From Dehalococcoidia bacterium (GTDB taxonomy: Bacteria; Chloroflexota; Dehalococcoidia; SM23-28-2; RBG-16-64-32): a stretch of 53,300 bases of DNA. The notes below the pieces were generated by a model. The model did not search any database, was not told the DNA's origin, and saw only the letters and a program-made list of their open reading frames with translations. A program made the position numbers and the translations under genes. Shown here in pieces: positions 1 to 8,294 of this stretch; position 1 is the first letter of the stretch, and the number at the start of each line of letters is the position of its first letter. The DNA lies in the NCBI GenBank assembly GCA_030690405.1, contig JAUYGU010000050.1:1-53300 (forward strand), read 5' to 3'.

Positions 1-509
1 ACGGCCAGCAGCCGGTCGTTGGGGATGACGATGAGGGTATCGACCTCCTGCTGGAGGTTGGCGACGCCCTGGTCGGCGTTGCCCTTGCGCTTGGCCCCTT
101 CGAACGAGAAGGGCCTGGTGACGACGGCGACGGTGAGGGCGCCCAGGTCTTTGGCGACCTGCGCCACGACCGGCGCGGCGCCGGTGCCGGTGCCGCCGCC
201 CATGCCGGCCGTGATGAACACCATGTCGGCGCCCTTAATCGCCTCCTTCAGCTCATCGCGGGACTCCTCGGCGGCCTGGCGCCCGCGCTCCGGGTCGCCG
301 CCCACGCCGAGGCCCCGCGTGATCCGGTCGCCGATGCGAACGCGGCTCTCGGCGTCGCAGCGCATCAGCGCCTGCGTGTCCGTATTTATCCCCACGAACT
401 CGACGCCCTGGATGCGCGCCTCCACCATGCGGTTGACGGCGTTGCAGCCGCCGCCGCCGACGCCTACCACCTTAATGGGGGGGAGTCCGTCTAGGTCTAA
501 GCCTGCCAC
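1..509 (-). CDS. ftsZ: Cell division protein FtsZ (N-terminal part, cut by window edge)
   Basis: FtsZ is the tubulin-like GTPase that polymerises into the cytoplasmic Z-ring. About 169 N-terminal residues are present; the 3' end lies outside the window. The translated complement shows the nucleotide-binding start ([16 protein letters not shown] near residues 13-28) and the tubulin signature GGGTGTGA at about residues 104-111, preceded by [10 protein letters not shown]. The chosen start is the GTG at 507-509, because AGGAGG lies seven bases upstream and the protein then begins just before the first beta strand as in other FtsZ proteins. It is the last gene of the dcw operon seen here, 63 bases after ftsA. 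Identification is secure; only the C-terminal FtsA/ZipA-binding tail cannot be judged. Confidence 0.96.
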   Translation of the reverse strand, partial: MAGLDLDGLPPIKVVGVGGGGCNAVNRMVEARIQGVEFVGINTDTQALMRCDAESRVRIGDRITRGLGVGGDPERGRQAAEESRDELKEAIKGADMVFITAGMGGGTGTGAAPVVAQVAKDLGALTVAVVTRPFSFEGAKRKGNADQGVANLQQEVDTLIVIPNDRLLA

Positions 510-572
510 TGCGCCCTCCTTTTCCTGCCGGGTGCTGGTGTTGGTGGTCTTCGCTTTCTGTCTGCCATCTGT

Positions 573-1826
573 CTACTGTGGGATAAGGGCCCTGAGCCAC
601 CGGCGGGCGGTCTCAAGCACCCCCTTGAACTCGAACGGCGCCTTAAGGTTGAAGCTCGGCTTGTTGTGGCCGTTGTGGTGGCCGTTCTCCATGATCGACC
701 AGTGGAGCAGCCCCACGCTGGCGGCGTAGGCCGGGCTGTTCAGCGAATCGGCCAGGCCGTGGATGCCGTGGGGCAGGCCGATGCGCACGGGCATGCGCAG
801 CACCTGCTCCGCCAGCTCATCGATCCCCGGCAGGCTGGCCGAGCCGCCGGTCAGGACCAGGCCGGCGGCCACCATCTCGTCGAAGCCGGCCCGCTTGGCG
901 TCGATGTAGATCATCTCCAGGATCTCCTCCACGCGGGCCTGGAGGATCTCAGCGACACGACGGCGGGAGACCTCCTTGTGCCGCTGTCCCCCGAACGCCT
1001 CCAGCTCCACCATCTCCTCCGGGTTCACCTGGGAGGGCATGGCGGAGCCGTACTCCGTCTTCAGGTCCTCCACGGAGGTGAAGGGGGCGCGCAGGCCCGC
1101 CACCAGGTCGTGCGTCAGGTGGTAGCCGCCCACGGGCAGTACGGAGGTGTGGAAGACGGCGCCGTCTACGAACACGGCGATCCCCGTCGTGCCGCCGCCG
1201 ATGTCGGCGACGATGATCCCCTGGCGCTTCTCCTCCTCCTCCAGCACCGCCTGCGCCGACGCCAGCGGCGAAAGGACCAGCGCTTCCACCTGGACGCCCG
1301 CGCTCTCCACGCACTGGGTCAGGTTCTGCACGGCCGTGAGCGAGCCGCTGACCACGTGTGTCTCCATGTCCAGCCGCTGCCCGTACATCCCCACCGGGTC
1401 GCTCACGTGCTCCTGCCCGTCCACGACGAAGAAGCGCGGGAGGACGTGCAGAACCTCGCGGTTGGTGGGCAGGTTGAGCGCCTGCGCCTCCTCGACGGCG
1501 CGGTCGATGTCCTGCTTGGTGATCGGCCGCTCGCGGCCCGGAATGGTGGCGATGCCGCGGTTGTTCAGGGAGTTCACGTGGTTACCGCTTATGCTCACGT
1601 GGGCGGCCAGCACGCGGCTGCCGCTGGAGCGTTCCGCCTTCTCCACCGAGCTCGCTATCGCTTCCGTGGCCTCCTGGATGTTGTCCACCATCCCCTTCTT
1701 GACGCCCTGGGAGGGCGTGACGCCCACGCCCAGGATGCGCAGGTCGGACTCCGGCGTAACTTCGCCGACGAGGGTGCATATCTTGCTGCTGCCCACGTCT
1801 ATGGAGGCCAGGATGTTATCTCTCAC
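573..1826 (-). CDS. ftsA: Cell division protein FtsA
   Basis: FtsA is an actin-fold ATPase that tethers FtsZ filaments to the inner membrane and recruits later division proteins. The 417-residue length is normal. Visible actin-family motifs are the phosphate-1 loop DVGSSK (residues 10-15), phosphate-2 DIGGGTT (208-214) and the adenosine loop LTGGSASLPG (325-334). The last 18 residues (FKGVLETARRWLRALIPQ) form the amphipathic membrane-targeting helix typical of FtsA. The 1C subdomain lies between the first and second phosphate loops. It follows ftsQ by 21 bases and precedes ftsZ by 63 bases, the classic order. Nothing unusual is seen. Confidence 0.97.
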   Translation of the reverse strand: MRDNILASIDVGSSKICTLVGEVTPESDLRILGVGVTPSQGVKKGMVDNIQEATEAIASSVEKAERSSGSRVLAAHVSISGNHVNSLNNRGIATIPGRERPITKQDIDRAVEEAQALNLPTNREVLHVLPRFFVVDGQEHVSDPVGMYGQRLDMETHVVSGSLTAVQNLTQCVESAGVQVEALVLSPLASAQAVLEEEEKRQGIIVADIGGGTTGIAVFVDGAVFHTSVLPVGGYHLTHDLVAGLRAPFTSVEDLKTEYGSAMPSQVNPEEMVELEAFGGQRHKEVSRRRVAEILQARVEEILEMIYIDAKRAGFDEMVAAGLVLTGGSASLPGIDELAEQVLRMPVRIGLPHGIHGLADSLNSPAYAASVGLLHWSIMENGHHNGHNKPSFNLKAPFEFKGVLETARRWLRALIPQ

Positions 1827-1847
1827 CTTGTCATCGCCTCCTCTTGC

Positions 1848-2630
1848 TCACTGAAATGACGGGTGGTCGCGGAACCGGAGGTCCAGCACATGGCCCGCCA
1901 TGGACCCGCGTCCAATGTCCTCTTCGACCGCTTTCCAGGCGGCCATCTTGTAGTCCAAGTCCTGGCTGTCTCCCATGACGATCCGGTAGTTGGCGTCCGT
2001 GGTTAGCGAAAGTCCGTGCTCCGGCGTGTACTCGAAGCGGGCCACGCCAAGTGAGAGCTGCTTCGGCACGGAGCTGAGCAGCGCCGCCGCCAGCCGCACG
2101 GCGTCCGTGTCCACGCGGTCGCCGACGGAGAGCAGGGCGGGGGCGCCGGCGTCGTGGATGACGGGCGCGCCTTTTGCGGGCTTGACGTCGGCAAGGACGT
2201 CGCCGTCGGCGTCGATGACGTAGGAAGTGCCGGCGAGGTCCCAGTAGCCCCAGGGGGTGCGCTCCACCACTTCGATCCGGACCTTGTTGGGCCAGGCCAG
2301 CCGTGCCTTCACCCCTTCGACCAGGGGCAGCGCCACTATCCGGGCCTCGGCTTCGGCCAGCGGCGCGTTGAAGATGCTCGCGCCCTCCAGGCCGGTCAGC
2401 TCCGTGATCTGCTGCGGCGTCAGGTTCTTCGCCCCTACCACCTCCACCTCCCCCACCCGCAGCAGGGGCGAGCGGTAGAGCGCCAGCGCGCCGGCGAGGG
2501 CGGCCAGCAGGCATGCGGCGAAGAACAGCCGCCGCCAGCGGAGACGCCGCCGCCTCCGCTCCGTCTTCTCGTCCGGCAGGACGTGTCCCTTGAGGGCGCG
2601 CCGCCGCTTGTGCGGGTTGTACTTATACAC
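1848..2630 (-). CDS. ftsQ: Cell division protein FtsQ/DivIB
   Basis: FtsQ is a bitopic membrane protein linking the Z-ring to the periplasmic FtsL/FtsB and FtsI/FtsW complexes. It has a strongly basic cytoplasmic N-terminus, one membrane segment (about residues 35-52) and then a POTRA domain opening with LRVGEVEVVGAKNLT, followed by the beta domain ending near FRDHPSFQ. I chose the GTG at 2628-2630: GAGGAG lies ten bases upstream, and the codon overlaps the ddl stop by only 8 bases (GTGTATAA). A TTG at 2657 would add nine residues but overlaps ddl by 35 bases without a good ribosome binding site. Family membership rests on architecture and position between ddl and ftsA; sequence conservation in this family is low. 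Confidence 0.92.
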   Translation of the reverse strand: MYKYNPHKRRRALKGHVLPDEKTERRRRRLRWRRLFFAACLLAALAGALALYRSPLLRVGEVEVVGAKNLTPQQITELTGLEGASIFNAPLAEAEARIVALPLVEGVKARLAWPNKVRIEVVERTPWGYWDLAGTSYVIDADGDVLADVKPAKGAPVIHDAGAPALLSVGDRVDTDAVRLAAALLSSVPKQLSLGVARFEYTPEHGLSLTTDANYRIVMGDSQDLDYKMAAWKAVEEDIGRGSMAGHVLDLRFRDHPSFQ

Positions 2631-3696
2631 AACGCCGCTTCTCCTCGTGGCGCTCAAGCGCCAGCTCTATCAGGCGGGTGATGAGATCGCTGTAGGAGAG
2701 GCCGGTGTGCTCCCAGAGCTTGGGGTACATGCTCATCGGCGTGAAGCCGGGGATCGTGTTGACCTCGTTGAGCCACAGGCGGCCGTCCGGGGCGAGGAAG
2801 AAGTCCACGCGGGCCAGCCCGGCGCAGTCGATCGCTGTGTAGGCGGCGACGGCCATGGCGCGCGCCGCTTCCGCCGTCTCCGGCGGGATGTCGGCCGGGA
2901 TGTGGAGCTTCGTTTTCGGGTCCTCGTACTTCGCGTGGTAGTCGTAGAACTCACCCGCGAAGGTGATCTCGCCCACCCCAGAGGCCGCCGGCTCGTCGTT
3001 GCCCAGCACCGCCACCTCCACCTGGCGCCCCTCCACCGCCGCCTCCACCAGCGCCTTGCGGTCGTAGCGGAACGCCTCCTCCAGGGCGGAGTCCAGGTCC
3101 TCCCGGGAATGGGCCCTGGAGGTGCCGATGCTGGAGCCGCTGTTCGCGGGCTTGACGAACGAGGGGTAGGAGATCGCGCTCTCGACCTCGCGGGCGACGC
3201 CGCTGGGATCGGAGCGCCAGCGCGAGGCGAGGACGACGACGTCGTCGGGCACGGGGAAGCCGTGCTGGCGGAAGATCGCCTTCTGGAGGACCTTGTCCAT
3301 CCCCACGGCGCTGGCGGCGACGCCGGCGCCCACGTAGGGCACGCCGGCCAGTTCCAGGAACCCCTGGAGGGTGCCGTCTTCGCCGTTGGTGCCGTGGATC
3401 AGCGGGAAGACGACGTCCAGCCGGCGCAGGGCGCCCAGCGCCTGAGTGCGGTGGAGTATCCCCTCGCCCAGCGGCTCCTCCAGGGCGCGGAACCGCTCCG
3501 AGTGTATAGCGGTCAGGGCGCGCTCCGTGTCTGGCGGCGTGAGCCATGTCCCCTGTTTCGTCACGCCGATCGGCACCGCCTGGAAGCGTTGCGCGTCCAG
3601 CGCCGCCATCACCGCCTGGGCGGAGACCACGGACACCTCGTGCTCCGCGGAGCGGCCGCCGAACAGGATGCCGACCTTGAGACGCTTGCGTGCCAT
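2623..3696 (-). CDS. ddl: D-alanine--D-alanine ligase
   Basis: Ddl is a cytoplasmic ATP-grasp enzyme that joins two D-alanines for the MurF substrate. The 357 residues show the N-terminal GGRSAEHEVS (13-22), the IHGTNGEDGTLQG stretch in the first domain, the ATP-grasp loop KPANSGSSIGTSR and the Mg-binding end LNEVNTIPGFTPMSMYPKLW. These are complete and typical of the longer (about 350-residue) Ddl subgroup rather than the short DdlB type. The ATG start overlaps the murB stop by one base (TGATG), indicating translational coupling. The position between murB and ftsQ is the usual dcw order. Confidence 0.97.
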   Translation of the reverse strand: MARKRLKVGILFGGRSAEHEVSVVSAQAVMAALDAQRFQAVPIGVTKQGTWLTPPDTERALTAIHSERFRALEEPLGEGILHRTQALGALRRLDVVFPLIHGTNGEDGTLQGFLELAGVPYVGAGVAASAVGMDKVLQKAIFRQHGFPVPDDVVVLASRWRSDPSGVAREVESAISYPSFVKPANSGSSIGTSRAHSREDLDSALEEAFRYDRKALVEAAVEGRQVEVAVLGNDEPAASGVGEITFAGEFYDYHAKYEDPKTKLHIPADIPPETAEAARAMAVAAYTAIDCAGLARVDFFLAPDGRLWLNEVNTIPGFTPMSMYPKLWEHTGLSYSDLITRLIELALERHEEKRRCV

Positions 3697-4613
3697 CAGG
3701 GCTCTCCCACCAGCGCCACTTCGTTCGCGAGCTCGATGCCGAAGCGCTCGCGGACGCGGTCGCGGGCCAGGTCCATGAGGGCGAGGACATCCGCGGCTTT
3801 GGCGCCGCCCAGGTTGAGGAAGAAGTTGGTGTGCTGCTCAGATATCTGCGCGTTGCCGATGCGGTGGCCGCGCAGCCCCACCTGGTCGATGAGCCACCAG
3901 GCAGGGTGCTCCGGCGGGTTCTTGAACATGGAGCCGGCGTTGCGGCCGCGGGGCTGGGCGGCCAGGCGCTGCGCGTCGTACTCGCGCACCCGCGCCCGCA
4001 GCTCCGCCGCGTCGCCCTTCTGCACCGACAGGTCCACGGTCAGGACGACGTGGTCGCGCAGGCCGCCGCGCGTGAACGCGCTGTTGCGGTACTCCAGGGC
4101 CAGATCCTCCGGCCGCATCTCCACGATGCCGTTCTCCGGATCGGCGATGCGGACGCCCCGGAGGACGTCCGCCAGCGACTTGCCGTAGGCGCCGGCGTTG
4201 TAGACGGCGGCGCCGCCCAGCGTGCCGGGGATGCCGCAGGCCCACTCCAGTCCGCCGTAGCCCGCGAAGGCGAGCCGGCGGGCCACAGCGGCGAAGCTGA
4301 CGCCGCTGGCCACCCGCACCTTGAACCCGGCGCCGTTGGGCATCGGCCCCTCGACCTGGTCCGTCGCGTTCTCGATCACCAGCCCTCGCATGCCGCCGTC
4401 CAGGAACAGGACGTTGGAGCCGGCGCCGAGGATGAACGCGGGAACGCCGTGCCTGTGCGCGGCCCGCAGGGCGCCCCGCAGCTGCTCCTCGTTGCGGGCG
4501 GCGAAGTAGACGTCCGCCGGCCCACCGATCCCAAACGTCGTGTGCCGGGCCAGCGGCTCATCGGTGAGGACCGGCCCCAGCGACCGTAGTTCGTCCAGGA
4601 AGGCTTCGTTCAT
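3696..4613 (-). CDS. murB: UDP-N-acetylenolpyruvoylglucosamine reductase MurB
   Basis: MurB is a FAD-dependent reductase that turns enolpyruvyl-UDP-GlcNAc into UDP-MurNAc with NADPH. The 305-residue length fits the type II enzymes. FAD-binding motifs are HTTFGIGGPADV near the start, GAGSNVLFLDGG, and CGIPGTLGGAAVYNAGAYG. The catalytic serine is in NAGSMFKNPP. The ATG overlaps the murC stop by four bases (ATGA) and its stop overlaps the ddl start by one base, so it is tightly coupled on both sides. Confidence 0.97.
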   Translation of the reverse strand: MNEAFLDELRSLGPVLTDEPLARHTTFGIGGPADVYFAARNEEQLRGALRAAHRHGVPAFILGAGSNVLFLDGGMRGLVIENATDQVEGPMPNGAGFKVRVASGVSFAAVARRLAFAGYGGLEWACGIPGTLGGAAVYNAGAYGKSLADVLRGVRIADPENGIVEMRPEDLALEYRNSAFTRGGLRDHVVLTVDLSVQKGDAAELRARVREYDAQRLAAQPRGRNAGSMFKNPPEHPAWWLIDQVGLRGHRIGNAQISEQHTNFFLNLGGAKAADVLALMDLARDRVRERFGIELANEVALVGEP

Positions 4614-6013
4614 CGGCTCTCGAGCGCCTCCAGCACCATCGGGCCGACCTTCTCGACGTCGCCGGCGCCGACGGTGAAGAACACGTCGCCGGGCTCCAGA
4701 AGCTCTGCGGCGGCCGCCGCCGACTGCGACAGGTCTCCGCTGTAGCGCGCCCGCGGCTGACTGACCTCTGCCGCCAGATCCTCCGCGCTCATGCCGGCGG
4801 AAGGCTGCTCGCGGGCGGCGTACGTCTCGGCGATGAGCAGGACGTCGCAGTCCGCGAAGCAGGTGCGGAAGCCGTCCAGCAGGTAGCGCGTGCGGCTGTA
4901 GGTGTGCGGCTGGAAGAGGCAGACCAGTCGACGGCCGGGGAAGCGGTCGCGGGCGGCGGCCAGGGTGGCGCGCACCTCCGTCGGGTGGTGGGCGTAGTCG
5001 TCCATCACGGTGACGCCGACGGCCTCGCCGACCGGCTGGAAGCGGCGTTTGACCCCCCGGAACTCCGCTACCGACCGGCGCATGGCCTCCAGCGGCAGTC
5101 CGAGGATGTTCCCCACTGCTATCGCCCCAAGGGCGTTGCTCACGTTATGGATTCCCGGCAGTCGCGTCTCAAACGTCGCGTAGACTTGCTTGCCGCATCT
5201 TACCACAAAAGTATACCCGTCTACACCCTTGCTCGAAATACCCTCCGCCAGCCATTCCGACGAGGGGTCGAGACCGTAGGAGACGACGTGGACGGGGAGG
5301 TTCACGTCGTCTCCCGCGGTCTCTGGAAGCAGGGCCTGCAGTGCAGGGTCATCTCTGCAGGCCACGATGTAACCGGCTGGCTTGACCTGGGAGAGGAACT
5401 GGCGGAACGTGTCCTTCAGACTCTCGAACGAGCCGTAGATATCTAGGTGGTCCGGCTCAACGTTGGTGACGAGGGCGATGTCCGGATGGTAGTTGAGAAA
5501 AGCGGCGTCGAACTCGTCCGCCTCCACGACGAAGTCGGGCCCCTCGCCCGGCATCGCGTTGGTCTCGAGGTCCACCATCTCGCCGCCCACCATGAAGGTG
5601 GGGGAGCGGCCGGCCTGCCAGAGCATGAAGGCGACCAGCGAGCTGGTGGACGTCTTGCCGTGGCTGCCCGCGATTGCGATGCTTCGCTTGCCCTCCATCA
5701 GGCGGGCCACCATCTGCGCCCGCTTGATCGCCGGCAGCCCGCGCCGGCGCGCCTCGATTATCTCCGGGTTGTCCTCGTGGGCGGCCGAGGTGTAGACGAC
5801 GAGCTCCGCCTCACCCACGTTCGCGGCATCGTGGCCGCGGCTTACCGTGACCCCCATCGCCTCCAGCTTCTCTGTGAGCGGTGTCAGGTAGAGATCGGAG
5901 CCGGACACGCTGTGGCCGCGGGCGCGCAGGACCTGGGCGATCCCCGACATGTGTATACCGCCGACGCCGACCAGGTGCACCCGCTGGGGTATAGCTTCCA
6001 CCGCCGTCCTCAT
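4610..6013 (-). CDS. murC: UDP-N-acetylmuramate--L-alanine ligase MurC
   Basis: MurC is a cytoplasmic Mur ligase adding L-alanine to UDP-MurNAc using ATP. From the ATG at 6011-6013 the protein has 467 residues, normal for the family. It shows the Rossmann motif GVGGIHMSG (16-24), the P-loop GSHGKTST (116-123), NVEPDHLD in the central domain and DDYAHHPTEV in the C-terminal domain. The frame stays open to 6418, but that upstream part lies inside murG and is not conserved. The chosen ATG overlaps the murG stop as ATGA, which decides the start. Confidence 0.97.
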   Translation of the reverse strand: MRTAVEAIPQRVHLVGVGGIHMSGIAQVLRARGHSVSGSDLYLTPLTEKLEAMGVTVSRGHDAANVGEAELVVYTSAAHEDNPEIIEARRRGLPAIKRAQMVARLMEGKRSIAIAGSHGKTSTSSLVAFMLWQAGRSPTFMVGGEMVDLETNAMPGEGPDFVVEADEFDAAFLNYHPDIALVTNVEPDHLDIYGSFESLKDTFRQFLSQVKPAGYIVACRDDPALQALLPETAGDDVNLPVHVVSYGLDPSSEWLAEGISSKGVDGYTFVVRCGKQVYATFETRLPGIHNVSNALGAIAVGNILGLPLEAMRRSVAEFRGVKRRFQPVGEAVGVTVMDDYAHHPTEVRATLAAARDRFPGRRLVCLFQPHTYSRTRYLLDGFRTCFADCDVLLIAETYAAREQPSAGMSAEDLAAEVSQPRARYSGDLSQSAAAAAELLEPGDVFFTVGAGDVEKVGPMVLEALESR

Positions 6014-7110
6014 GTCCCCGCCAGCTCCAGGACGAGCGTGGCGATCTTCTTCGCTGCGTCCGGCCGCGCCAGCCGCCGCGCTGCCTGGCTCATCGCGTCC
6101 AGCCGGGACGCATCGTGGAGGAGCGAGCCGACGACGACAAGCATCGAGCCCAGGTCGCGGTCGTCCAGGATGACGGCGGCGCCGTTGTCGGCCAGGTGAC
6201 GCGCGTTCAGCCGCTGGTGGGCGCCCGCGTAGGGGTAGGGGACGAGGACGGCGGGCAGGCCGACGGCGGGGAGTTCGCCCAGCACGGAGGCGCCGGCACG
6301 GCAGAAGGCCAGATCCGCCGCGGCCATCGCCCAGGGGAACTCGCCGTGGAGGTAGCCGAACAGGTGGTAGCGGGAGCGGAGCTCCGTCGGCAGGCTCTTC
6401 GCCGCTCCGGTGAGCCACTCTTCGTCGGCGCGGCCGCTGACGTGAACGACTTCACATAACTCTAGAAGCGATCGCAGGTTGTCGGCGACCGCGCGGTTGA
6501 TGCTGTGCGCCCCCTGCGAGGCGCCGGCGACGAACAGCACCTTCTCTTCGGGATCCAGCCCCAGCCTTCGGCGCCCCTCCGGGCGGCTCACCTCCCAGAA
6601 CTCATCGCGCACCGGGTAGCCCGTGACCTCGGCCTTGCCGCCCGGCAGCTTGCGGAGCGTCTCCGGGGCGGTGACGGCGATGCGCCGGGCCAGGCGGGCG
6701 ATCGCCTGGACGGCCCAGCCCGGGTAGACGTCCGGCAGGTACACGGCGATGGGGATCCTGCGGGCGCGGGCCGCCAGCGCCACCGGGAAGCTGGTGTAGC
6801 CGCCGGTGGAGAGGACAACCTGCGCCCCGAACTCCGACAGCGCCTTGGCGGCCTGCCTGACGCCGGCCGCCATCCGGGCGGCGTTACGGGCGAGCTCCAG
6901 CGGGTTGCGGCCCCGGACCGGCCCCGATGAGACGTCGCGCAGCGGGATGTTTGCCTGCTCCGCCAGCGTCCCTTCGGCGCCCTCGCGGGAGCCCAGGTAG
7001 ATCGAATCCAGCTTCTCGCCGGTGGGAAGCTCACGCTGAATTGCGGCGGCGATGCTCAGGGCCGGGTAGACATGGCCGCCGGTGCCGCCTCCGCAGAGGG
7101 CCAGCTTCAT
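6010..7110 (-). CDS. murG: UDP-GlcNAc:lipid I N-acetylglucosaminyltransferase MurG
   Basis: MurG makes lipid II from lipid I at the cytoplasmic membrane face. The 366 residues contain the first glycine-rich loop GGGTGGHVYPA (7-17), STGGYTSFP (101-109), the loop GASQGAHSIN (196-205) and the donor-binding FCRAGASVLGEL region. The usual HEQN acceptor-side motif is replaced by YLPDVYPG (124-131), a clear departure from the E. coli form although the surrounding alignment is good. It overlaps ftsW upstream and murC downstream by four bases each. Function is assigned with confidence from motifs and context. Confidence 0.95.
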   Translation of the reverse strand: MKLALCGGGTGGHVYPALSIAAAIQRELPTGEKLDSIYLGSREGAEGTLAEQANIPLRDVSSGPVRGRNPLELARNAARMAAGVRQAAKALSEFGAQVVLSTGGYTSFPVALAARARRIPIAVYLPDVYPGWAVQAIARLARRIAVTAPETLRKLPGGKAEVTGYPVRDEFWEVSRPEGRRRLGLDPEEKVLFVAGASQGAHSINRAVADNLRSLLELCEVVHVSGRADEEWLTGAAKSLPTELRSRYHLFGYLHGEFPWAMAAADLAFCRAGASVLGELPAVGLPAVLVPYPYAGAHQRLNARHLADNGAAVILDDRDLGSMLVVVGSLLHDASRLDAMSQAARRLARPDAAKKIATLVLELAGT

Positions 7111-8294
7111 GCCGTCTCCCTCCCCGCCGCGGGCCGGCGCCGGGCGTAGCGCTGCGCCCGCGGCTTGGGCCGGTCGCCGCGTCCGTGGTTGTAGCGGGAG
7201 AGGCTCAGGAGCACCCCCGCCCCCGCCATCACCGAGATGAGGGCGGAGCCGCCGTAGCTGAGGAACGGCAGCGGCACCCCCGTCAGGGGGATCGAGCGCG
7301 TGATGCCGCCCACGTTGATCAGTGTCTGATAGGCGATCCAGCTCACGATGCCTACGCCTAGCAGGGTGCCGAACTGGTCCTTCGACGCGAACGTCGCCTT
7401 CAGCCCCCGGAACACGAAGAAGGCGAACAGGGCCAGAATGCCCAGCAGGCCGATGAGCCCGAGCTCCTCGCCGATTATCGCGAACACTCCGTCCGTGTGG
7501 GAGCCGGGCACATAGAAGAACTTCTGGCGGCTGACCCCCCAGCCCAGGCCGGTGACGCCTCCGCTCCCAAGGGCGATGAGCAGCTGCAGGATGTGGAACC
7601 CGCTCCCCTGCGGGTCGGATTCCGGCGAGACGAAGGAGGTGATCCGGGTCAGCCGGTAGTCCTGTGCCAGGATCATGAAGTAGCTGACGGCGCCGCCGCT
7701 GGCCATGAGAAGCGCCAGGTGGCTCAGCGGCGCCCCGGCGACGAAGAACAGCGTGCTTGTCGTGAGAACGATGATGATCGCCGTGCCCATATCCGGCTCC
7801 ACGATCACCAGGCCGCCGACCACGCTCACCATCATCACGAACGGCACCAGGCCCAGGCTGAACTTGCTGATGTTCTCGCGGCGTCCGGCCAGCCAGGCGG
7901 AGATGTAGATGATGATGGCCAGCTTGGCGAACTCGCTGGGCTGGAAGGAGATCGGGCCGAACTCCAGCCAGCGCCGGGCGCCGTTGCGCTCGACGCCGAT
8001 CCCCGGGACGAGGACGGCCAGCAGCCCCAGCAGCGCCACCACCATCATCGGCACGGCAAGGTAGCGGAGCTGGCGGTAGTCCAGGCGCATAAAGTAGACG
8101 AGCGCCACCATGCCCACGATCGCGTAGGCGGCCTGTCGCACCACGAAGTAGTTCGTGCTGCCGTACTCCAGGTAGCCCACGGCGAAGCTGGCGGTGTAGA
8201 CGGTCAGCAGCCCCGCCAGCAGCAGCATCGCCGTGGCGACGAGCAGCAGGTAGTCCGGCTGTCCCGGTCGCAGGCGCGTCTCTACGGAAGCGAT
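7107..8294 (-). CDS. ftsW: Septal peptidoglycan polymerase FtsW (SEDS family); start codon non-standard
   Basis: FtsW is the multi-spanning SEDS glycosyltransferase that polymerises lipid II at the septum together with FtsI. Motifs include NGARRWLEFGPISFQPSE, EPDMGTA, GSGGVTGLGWG and LTGVPLPFLSYGGSA; about ten membrane segments are seen. The first ATG (8226-8228) cuts the first membrane helix short. The frame upstream encodes the SEDS-like RPGQPDYLLLVATA, and no ATG, GTG or TTG occurs before an in-frame stop. An ATC at 8292-8294 sits seven bases after AAGGAGG, so I place the start there (395 residues); CTG at 8271-8273 or a sequence error are alternatives. The 3' end overlaps murG by four bases. 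Confidence 0.9.
   Translation of the reverse strand: MASVETRLRPGQPDYLLLVATAMLLLAGLLTVYTASFAVGYLEYGSTNYFVVRQAAYAIVGMVALVYFMRLDYRQLRYLAVPMMVVALLGLLAVLVPGIGVERNGARRWLEFGPISFQPSEFAKLAIIIYISAWLAGRRENISKFSLGLVPFVMMVSVVGGLVIVEPDMGTAIIIVLTTSTLFFVAGAPLSHLALLMASGGAVSYFMILAQDYRLTRITSFVSPESDPQGSGFHILQLLIALGSGGVTGLGWGVSRQKFFYVPGSHTDGVFAIIGEELGLIGLLGILALFAFFVFRGLKATFASKDQFGTLLGVGIVSWIAYQTLINVGGITRSIPLTGVPLPFLSYGGSALISVMAGAGVLLSLSRYNHGRGDRPKPRAQRYARRRPAAGRETA

Noticed and set aside
2590..4188. A 532-codon plus-strand frame across ftsQ, ddl and murB
   Set aside because: It crosses three confirmed genes on the other strand and encodes no recognisable protein.
6014..6418. N-terminal extension of the murC frame
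   Set aside because: The extra 135 codons lie inside murG, are Arg/Pro/Gly rich and do not resemble MurC; the ATGA overlap gives the right start.
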